NCBI RefSeq assembly: GCF_949987535.1
Contig: NC_080066.1
Span: 129,436,335-129,500,334, forward strand
Direction: 5' to 3'
Source of the DNA: Balaenoptera acutorostrata
Lineage: Eukaryota; Chordata; Mammalia; Artiodactyla; Balaenopteridae
DNA: 64,000 bases
A program made the translations under genes and the position numbers. The stretch's first letter is position 1; every line of letters starts with the position of its first letter. The notes beneath the pieces were generated by a model. It was given only the letters and a program-made list of their open reading frames with translations. It searched no databases and was not told the DNA's origin. Below, one piece after another: positions 57,118-64,000 of this stretch.

Positions 57118-58088
57118 GGAGAGATTAACCAAGATGGCGGAGTAGAAGGACGTGCACTCACTCCCTTTTGCGAGAGCTCCAGAATCACAACTGGCTGCTA
57201 GACAATCATTGACAGGAAGACCCTGGACTTCACCAAGGAGGATACCCCATGTCCAAGGACAGAGGAGAAGCCACAGTGAGACGGTAGGAAGGGCGCAATC
57301 AGAGTAAAATCAAATCCCATAACTGCTGGGTGGGTGACTCACAGACTGGCGAACACTTATACCACAGAAGTCCACCCACTGGAGTGAAGGTTCTGAGCCC
57401 CACGTCAGGCTTCCCAACCTGGGGGTCCGGCAACGGGAGGAGGAATTCCTAGAGAATCAGACTTTGAAGTCTAGTGGGAATTGATTGCAGGACTGTGACA
57501 GGACTGGGGGAAACAGAGACCCCACTCTTGGAGGGCACACACAAAGTAATGTGTGCATCGGGACCCAGGGGAAGGAGCAGTGACCCTGGGGGAGACTGAA
57601 CCAGACGTACCTGCTGATGTTGGGGGGTCTCCTGCAGAGGCAAGTGGTGGCTCTGTTTCACCGTGGGGATAAGGACACTGGCAGCAGAGGTCCTGGGAAG
57701 TACTCCTTGGCATGAGCCCTCCCAGAGTCTGCCATTAACCCGACCAAAGAGCACGGGTAGGCTCCAGTGTTGGGTTGCCTCAGGCAAAACAACCAACAGG
57801 GAGGGAACCCAGCTCCACCCATCAACAGTCAAGTGGATTAAGGTGTTACTGAGCTCTGACCGCCACAGCAACAGGGAGGGAACCCAGCCCCACCCATCAA
57901 CAGTCAAGTGGATTAAGGTTTTACTGAGCTCTGACCGCCACAGCAACAGTCAGCTCTACCCACCACCAGAGCCTCCCATCAAGCCTCTTAGATAGCCTCA
58001 ACCACCAGAGGGCAGACAACAGAAGCAAGAAAAACTACAATCCTGCAGCCTGTGGTCCAAAAACCACAGTTACAGAAAGACAGAGAAG
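57118..58088 (+). promoter_or_regulatory. L1 5' UTR/promoter with YY1 core and 75-bp tandem duplication
   Basis: The element starts GGAGAGATTAACCAAGATGG, with the YY1-type CAAGATGGCGG at 57130-57140, 12 bp from the 5' end, where YY1 directs accurate L1 initiation in human. The 971-bp region is G+C-rich. Two tandem copies of a 75-bp unit lie at 57794-57868 and 57869-57943. An antisense frame of 165 codons spans 57449-57946. Being 5'-complete, this copy could have been transcription-competent. Confidence 0.85.
57794..57943. repeat. 75-bp tandem duplication in L1 5' UTR
   Basis: Units at 57794-57868 and 57869-57943 begin CAACAGGGAGGGAACCCAGC and differ at only a few positions. A third partial start (CAACAGTC) is at 57944. 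Confidence 0.95.
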
Positions 58089-58994
58089 ATGAAAAGGCAG
58101 AGGGCTATGTACCAGATGAAGGAACAAGAAAAAACCCCAGAAAAACAACTAAATGAAGTGGAGATAGGCAACCTTCCAGAAAAAGAATTCAGAATAATGA
58201 TAGTGAAGATGATCCAGGACCTCGGAATAAGAATGGAGGCAAAGATTGAGAAGATGCAAGAAATGATTAACAAAGACCTAGAAGAATTAAAGAACAAACA
58301 AACAGAGATGACCAATACAATAACTGAAATGAAAACTACACTAGAAGGAATCAATAGCAGAATAACTGAGGCAGAAGAACGGATAAGTGACCGGGAAGAC
58401 AGAATGGTGGAATTCACTGCTGCGGAACAGACTAAAGAAAAAAGAATGAAAAGAAATGAAGACAGCCTAAGAGACCTCTGGGACAACATTAAACGCAACA
58501 ACATTCGCATTATAGGGGTCCCAGAAGGAGAAGAGAGAGAGAAAGGACCAGAGAAAATATTTGAAGAGATTATAGTCGAAAACTTCCCTAACATGGGAAA
58601 GGAAATAGCCACCCAAGTCCAGGAAGCGCAGAGAGTCCCATACAGAATAAACCCAAGGAGAAACACGCCGAGACACATAGTAATCAAAGTGGCAAAAATT
58701 AAAGACAAAGAAAAATTACTGAAAGCAGCAAGGGAAACACGACAAATAACATACAAGGGAACTCCCATAAGGTTAACAGCTGATTTCTCAGCAGAAACTC
58801 TGCAAGCCAGAAGGGAGTGGCATGATATACTTAAAGTGATGAAAGGGAAGAACCTACAACCAAGATTACTCTACCCAGCAAGGATCTCATTTAGATTCGA
58901 TGGAGAAATCAAAAGCTTTACAGACAAGCAAAAGCTAAGAGAATTCAGCACCACCAAACCAGCTCTACAACAAATGCTAAAGGAACTTCTCTAA
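58089..58994 (+). CDS. L1 ORF1 protein, intact (301 residues)
   Basis: The product is the L1 RNA-binding protein, which trimerises, coats L1 RNA in cytoplasmic particles and acts as a nucleic-acid chaperone in target-primed reverse transcription. A charged N-terminus ([10 protein letters not shown]) is followed by a conserved [17 protein letters not shown] segment, a long coiled coil at about residues 45-125, an RRM from about 137 ([11 protein letters not shown]) to about 235, and a C-terminal domain with [18 protein letters not shown]. It is shorter than human ORF1p (338 residues), mainly at the N-terminus. The start is the first ATG in frame, aligned with the ORF1 starts of related copies. 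Residue 102 is Arg within ISDREDR, where the 10-kb and other copies have Leu, a likely harmful change in the coiled coil. Confidence 0.93.
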   Translation: MKRQRAMYQMKEQEKTPEKQLNEVEIGNLPEKEFRIMIVKMIQDLGIRMEAKIEKMQEMINKDLEELKNKQTEMTNTITEMKTTLEGINSRITEAEERISDREDRMVEFTAAEQTKEKRMKRNEDSLRDLWDNIKRNNIRIIGVPEGEEREKGPEKIFEEIIVENFPNMGKEIATQVQEAQRVPYRINPRRNTPRHIVIKVAKIKDKEKLLKAARETRQITYKGTPIRLTADFSAETLQARREWHDILKVMKGKNLQPRLLYPARISFRFDGEIKSFTDKQKLREFSTTKPALQQMLKELL

Positions 58995-59052
58995 GTGGGA
59001 AACACAAGAGAAGAAAAGGACCTACAAAAACAAACCCAAAACAATTAAGAAA

Positions 59053-62000
59053 ATGGTCATAGGAACATACATATCGATAATTACCTTAAATGTGAATGGA
59101 TTAAATGCCCCAACCGAAAGACATAGACTGGCTGAATGGATACAAAAACAAGACCCATATATATGCTGTCTACAAGAGACCCACTTCAGACCTAGGGACA
59201 CATACCGACTGAAAGTGAGGGGATGGAAAAAGATATTCCATGCAAATGGAAATCAAAAGAAAGCTGGAGTAGCTATACTCATATCAGATAAAATAGACTT
59301 TAAAATAAAGAATGTTACAAGAGACAAGGAAGGACACTACATAATGATCCAGGGATCAATCCAAGAAGAAGATATAACAATTATAAATATATATGCACCC
59401 AACATAGGAGCACCTCAATACATAAGGCAACTGCTAACAGCTATAAAAGAGGAAATCGACAGTAACACAATAATAGTGGGGGACTTTAACACCTCACTTA
59501 CACCAGTGGACAGATCATCCAAAATGAAAATAAATAAGGAAACAGAAGCTTTAAATGACACAATAGACCAGATAGATTTAATTGATATATATAGGACATT
59601 CCATCCAAAAACGGCAGATTACACGTTCTTCTCAAGTGTGCACGGAACATTCTCCAGGATAGATCACATCTTGGGTCACAAATCAAGCCTCAGTAAATTT
59701 AAGAAAATTGAAATCATATCAAGCATCTTTTCTGATCACAACGCTATGAGATTAGAAAGGAATTACAGGGAAAAAAACGTAAAAAAGACAAACACATGGA
59801 GGCTAAACAATACGTTACTAAATAACCAAGAGATCACTGAAGAAATCAAACAAGAAATAAAAAAATACCTAGAGACAAATGACAATGAAAACACGACGAC
59901 CCAAAACCTATGGGATGCAGCAAAAGCAGTTCTAAGAGGGAAGTTTATAGCTATACAAGCCTACCTAAAGAAACAAGAAAAATCTCAAGTAAACAATCTA
60001 ACCTTACACCTAAAGAAACTAGAGAAAGAAGAACAAACAAAACCCAAAGTTAGCAGAAGGAAAGAAATCATAAAGATCAGAGCAGAAATAAATTAAATAG
60101 AAACAAAGAAAACAATAGCAAAGATCAATAAAACTAAAAGTTGGTTCTTTGAGAAGATAAACAAAATTGATAAGCCATTAGCCAGACTCATCAAGAAAAA
60201 GAGGGAGAGGACTCAAATCAATAAAATCAGAAACGAAAAAGGAGAAGTTACAACAGACACCGCAGAAATACAAAACATCCTAAGAGACTACTACAAGCAA
60301 CTTTATGCCAATAAAATGGACAACCTGGAAGAAATGGACAAATTCTTAGAAAGGTATAACCTTCCAAGACTGAATCAGGAAGAAACAGAAAATATGAACA
60401 GACAAATCACAAGTAATGAAATTGAAACTGTGATTAAAAATCTTCCAACAAACAAAAGTCCAGGACCAGATGGCTTCACAGGTGAATTCTATCAAACATT
60501 TAGAGAAGAGCTAACACCCATCCTTCTCAAGCTCTTCCAAAAAATTGCAGAGGAAGGAACACTCCCAAACTCATTCTATGAGGCCACCATCACCCTGATC
60601 CCAAAACCAGACAAAGACACTACAAAAAAAGAAAATTACAGACCAATATCACTGATGAATATAGATGCAAAAATCCTCAACAAAATACTAGCAAACAGAA
60701 TCCAACAACACATTAAAAGGATCATACACCACGATCAAGTGGGATTTATCCCAGGGATGCAAGGATTCTTCAATATACGCAAATCAATCAATGTGATACA
60801 CCATATTAACAAATTGAAGAATAAAAACCATATGATCATCTCAATAGATGCAGAAAAAGCTTTTGACAAAATTCAACACCCATTTCTGATAAAAACTCTC
60901 CAGAAAGTGGGCATAGAGGGAACCTACCTCAACATAATAAAGGCCATATATGACAAACCCACAGCAAACATCATTCGCAATGGTGAAAAACTGAAAGCAT
61001 TTCCTCTAAGATCAGGAATGAGACAAGGATGTCCACTCTCACCACTATTATTCAACATAGTTCTGGAAGTCCTAGCCATGGCAATCAGAGAAGAAAAAGA
61101 AATAAAAGGAATACAAATTGGAAAAGAAGCAGTAAAACTGTCACTGTTTGCGGATGACATGATACTATACATAGAGAATCCTAAAACTGCCACCAGAAAA
61201 CTGCTAGAGCTAATTAGTGAATATGGTAAAGTTGCAGGTTACAAAATTAATGCACAGAAATCTCTTGCATTCCTATACACTAATGATGAAAAATCTGAAA
61301 GAGAAATTATGGAAACACTCCCATTTACCATTGCAACAAAAAGAATAAAATACCTAGGAATAAACCTACCTAGGGAGACAAAAGACCTGTATGCAGAAAA
61401 CTATAAGACACTGATGAAAGAAATTAAAGATGATACAAATAGATGGAGAGATATACCATGTTCTTGGATTGGAAGAATCAACATTGTGAAAATGAGTATA
61501 CTACCCAAAGCAATCTACAGATTCAATGCAATCCCTATCAAATTACCAATGGCATTTTTTACGGAGCTAGAACAAATCATCTTAAAATTTGTATGGAGAC
61601 ACAAAAGACCCCGAATAGCCAAAGCAGTCTTGAGGCAAAAAAATGGAGCTGGAGGAATCAGACTCCCTGACTTCAGACTATACTACAAAGCGACAGTAAT
61701 CAAGACAATATGGTACTGGCACAAAAACAGAAACATAGATCAATGGAACAAGATAGAAAGCCCAGAGATTAACCCACGCACCTATGGTCAACTAATCTAT
61801 GACAAAGGAGGCAAAGATATACAATGGAGAAAAGACAGTCTCTTCAATAAGTGGTGCTGGGAAAACTGGACAGCTACATGTAAAAGAATGAAATTAGAAT
61901 ACTCCCTAACACCATACACAAAAATAAACTCAAAATGGATTAGAGACCTAAATATAAGACTGGACACTATAAAACTCTTAGAGGAAAACATAGGAAAAAC

Positions 62001-62871
62001 ACTCTTTGACATAAATCACAGCAAGATCTTTTTTGATCCACCTCCTAGAGTAATGGAAATAAAAACAAAAATAAACAAGTGGGACCTAATGAAACTTCAA
62101 AGCTTTTGCACAGCAAAGGAAACCATAAACAAGACAAAAAGACAACCCTCAGAATGGGAGAAAATATTTGCAAATGAATCAACTGACAAAGGATTAATCT
62201 CCAAAATATATAAACAGCTCATTCAGCTCAATATCAAAGAAACAAACACCCCAATCCAAAAATGGGCAGAAGACCTAAATAGACATTTCTCCAAAGAAGA
62301 CATACAGACGGCCACGAAGCACATGAAAAGATGCTCAACATCACTAATTATTAGAGAAATGCAAATCAAAACTACAATGAGGTATCACCTCACTCCTGTT
62401 AGAATGGGCATCATCAGAAAATCTACAAACAACAAATGCTGGAGAGGGTGTGGAGAAAAGGGAACCCTCTTGCACTGTTGGTGGGAATGTAAATTGATAC
62501 AGCCACTATGGAGAACAATATGGAGGTTCCTTAAAAAACTAAAAATAGAATTACCATATGACCCAGCAATCCCACTACTGGGCATATACCCAGAGAAAAC
62601 CGTAATTCAAAAGGACACATGCACCCGAATGTTCATTGCAGCACTATTTACAATAGCCAGGTCATGGAAGCAACCTAAATGCCCATCAACAGACGAATGG
62701 ATAAAGAAGAAGTGGTACATATATACAATGGAATATTACTCAGCCATAAAAAGGAACGAAACTGAGTCATTTGTTGAGACGTGGATGGATCTAGAGACTG
62801 TCATACAGAGTGAAGTAAGTCAGAAAGAGAAAAACAAATATCGTATATTAATGCATGTATGTGGAACCTAG
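59053..62871 (+). pseudogene. L1 ORF2 (endonuclease/reverse transcriptase), one premature stop
   Basis: The frame has the same 1272-codon length as the 10-kb copy and is open except for TAA at 60094-60096 (codon 348; the sister copy has GAA). The upstream 347 codons contain the whole endonuclease with N13, E42 (QET), D144/N146 (GDFN) and SDH at 227-229. After the stop the frame stays open; the part from the ATG at 60316 encodes 851 residues with the RT, its FADD box (about 699-702 of ORF2) and the zinc knuckle [18 protein letters not shown]. The copy is thus split into an endonuclease-only product and an RT part that would need re-initiation. The element itself is probably not autonomous now. 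Confidence 0.95.
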
Positions 62872-63060
62872 AAAAATGGTACAGATGAGCCAGTTTGCAG
62901 GGCAGAAGTTGAGACACAGATGTAGAGAATGGACATATGGACACCAAGGGGGGAAAACTGCGGTGAGGTGGGGATGGTGGTGTGCTGAATTGGGCGATTG
63001 GGATTGACATGTATACACTGATGTGTATAAAACTGATGCCTAATAAGAACCTGCAGTATA
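62872..63060 (+). other. Class B L1 3' UTR with weak polyadenylation signal
   Basis: A 189-bp 3' UTR: AGAAAAATGGTACAGATGAG to ACCTGCAGTATA. It has a G-rich GGGGGGAAAACTGCGG segment but no G-run tract of the class A type. The hexamer near the end is AATAAG (63042-63047). It is nearly the same as 15063-15250 and is matched by the mini-insertion at 39955. Confidence 0.85.
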
Positions 63061-63107
63061 AAAAAACAAACAAAACAACTAATACTAAACTTTCATTGGG
63101 TTATTTC

Positions 63108-63250
63108 TATGGAAATATGTTAATATAAATGTTTCAGACATTACATGAAATTTCTAAAAATCTTATATTTGTATTTGTATGGAAATATGTATGGAAATAT
63201 GTTAATATAAATGTTTCAGACATTACAGGAAACTTCTAAGAATCTTATAT
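63108..63250. repeat. Tandem duplication in the transduced DNA, period 82 bp
   Basis: TATGGAAATATGTTAATATA starts at 63108 and again at 63190, each followed by AATGTTTCAGACATTACA and a similar CTTATAT end. A third partial TATGGAAATATG lies between them at 63178. Confidence 0.9.
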
Positions 63251-63890
63251 GTTCTGATATAAGGTTATAAGTAATAATCCTAGTTATTACTTTAAAATGT
63301 ATATCTCAGAAATAACTAATTTTCTTGTCAACTACATTATTATGAACTTTCATCAAATCTTTAACCATGGTCATTTTTAAGTCTTCTGTCATTTACAGAC
63401 AGTTCTGGGTGTACTCTGATGATTTTGCAAATATGTTCCTATAAAAGGGTTTCATCTTCAAGAAATTCATGGAAAAGACTCTGACAAGTACAGGTTTCTG
63501 GTAACTGACTGTACTGCTGAACTGAATGAATAAGCATTTTCAGAACTCTAATGAAAAACTGATGAACTCATAAAAGTGCTAACAAAAGATCAAGATGAAA
63601 AAAAAAATTAATTACATGGGACTGAGTGAACTGATGAGGATGAGTATAATTTTTGTGACTTTCTGTCTGAATTAAAAAAAAAAATCCCACAAGGACTCAG
63701 AGGCAAAGAATATACAAATCAATTTTCACTGCAAAGTAAAGGAGCTGTTACAGTGGAGGATTACTGGACTGAATGTCAATATTATGACATAGTATGAGTG
63801 TGTTTCATGTTTGGTAATTGCAATCATTGTTGCTTTTGTTGTGGTCATCCATGTACAATGCTTGGTGTCAGTCTATTTATCTCTTGTAAA

Positions 63891-63896
63891 AATAAA
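63891..63896 (+). promoter_or_regulatory. Canonical polyadenylation signal AATAAA used by the transduced transcript
   Basis: AATAAA lies 19 bp before the A-rich tail, followed by a GT-rich stretch (GTGTGTGTGTGTGG), which in the source locus would sit at or before the cleavage site. Confidence 0.75.
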
Positions 63897-63949
63897 ATAC
63901 AGTGTGTGTGTGTGGAAAAAAAAATAAAAAATAAAAAAATAAATAAATA

Positions 63950-63967
63950 AATAAATAAACTATTTGA
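63950..63967. repeat. Target-site duplication of the young L1, right copy
   Basis: Exact 18-bp match to 57100-57117. Confidence 0.9.
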
Positions 63968-64000
63968 TTAAAATTGGGCAGAAGATCTGAATAGGCATTT
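63968..64000 (+). mobile_element. Host C L1 ORF2, right part
   Basis: AAAATTGGGCAGAAGATCTG and AATAGGCATTT continue the ORF2 codons broken at 57117 (compare AAATGGGCAGAAGACCTAAA in other copies). It runs off the window. Confidence 0.9.

Larger units (their letters stand above)
63061..63915 (+). mobile_element. 3'-transduced non-L1 sequence
   Basis: About 850 bp with no L1 similarity follows the L1's internal A-rich tract. It ends with AATAAA at 63891-63896, 19 bp before a second A-rich tail at 63916-63949, so it used a good downstream signal. It contains an 82-bp-period tandem duplication (63108-63168 and 63190-63250). It has no long open frame and no recognised gene, and would mark the source locus elsewhere in the genome. 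Confidence 0.88.
57118..63949 (+). mobile_element. Young full-length L1 carrying an ~850-bp 3' transduction
   Basis: The 6.8-kb insertion comprises a 5' UTR (57118-58088), intact ORF1 (58089-58994), 58-bp spacer, ORF2 with one nonsense codon (59053-62871), class B 3' UTR (62872-63060), an internal A-rich tract (CAGTATAAAAAAACAAACAA), non-L1 sequence to 63915, then a second A-rich tail. The 18-bp TSD encloses everything, including the extra DNA, and host C's ORF2 resumes exactly after it. This is the signature of a transcript that ran past the L1's own weak signal at its source locus. It is the youngest event in the 53-64 kb nest. Confidence 0.93.

Noticed and set aside
63061..63915. Independent processed pseudogene inserted in the L1 tail
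   Set aside because: Less likely because the L1's 18-bp TSD lies after this segment and no second TSD is visible; an A-rich TSD hidden in the tail cannot be fully excluded.

Overview
The window is mammalian nuclear DNA, A+T-rich and built mainly of LINE-1 (L1) retrotransposons. The one tRNA-derived SINE (43186-43499) is of the CHR/Bov-tA type found in whales, hippos and ruminants. No BovB-like LINE is seen, so a cetacean (or hippo) is the best guess and a ruminant is less likely. Roughly three quarters of the window is L1 by eye. No host protein-coding gene is recognised; the only candidate is a possible 130-bp exon at 1073-1202. There are no bacterial-type features.

Layout. 1-4.85 kb: a MaLR LTR, unique sequence and two L2 tails. 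4.85-7.15 kb: a 5'-truncated L1 with target-site duplications (TSDs). 7.9-9.45 kb: an old antisense L1. 10.23-15.26 kb: a young L1 lacking its 5' UTR, with an ORF2 of family length broken by one stop. 15.3-18.0 kb: unique sequence with MER5A- and MIR-like relics. 18.03-28.24 kb: an old 5'-complete L1 (host A), interrupted by a ~190-bp L1 tail and by a 3-kb L1 whose open ORF2 is fused in frame to host A's ORF2. 28.39-28.81 kb: a solo ERV LTR. 29.3-34.4 kb: unique sequence. 34.4-43.77 kb: another old 5'-complete L1 (host B), interrupted by an internally deleted L1, a ~180-bp L1 tail and the SINE. 44.3-45.77 kb: an old antisense L1/HAL1-like element holding an unidentified segment. 45.77-52.97 kb: a full-length L1 with a CpG-rich 2.1-kb 5' UTR. 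53.17 kb to the end: a third old L1 (host C) with a tandem-repeat 5' UTR, split at 57117/63968 by the youngest element.

That element (57118-63949) has a YY1-like 5' end, an intact 301-codon ORF1, an ORF2 of family length with one nonsense codon, a short 3' UTR with no AATAAA, and then about 850 bp of non-L1 DNA ending in AATAAA and a second A-rich tail. An 18-bp TSD encloses the whole unit, so it reads as an L1 carrying a 3' transduction.

No new multi-gene system was found. The points of interest are L1 biology: 3' transduction linked to a weak polyadenylation signal, two 3' UTR classes on related ORF2s, a chimeric reading frame made by nesting, a monomer-like 5' UTR, a possible tail-only insertion, and a uniform plus orientation of all eleven younger L1 units.
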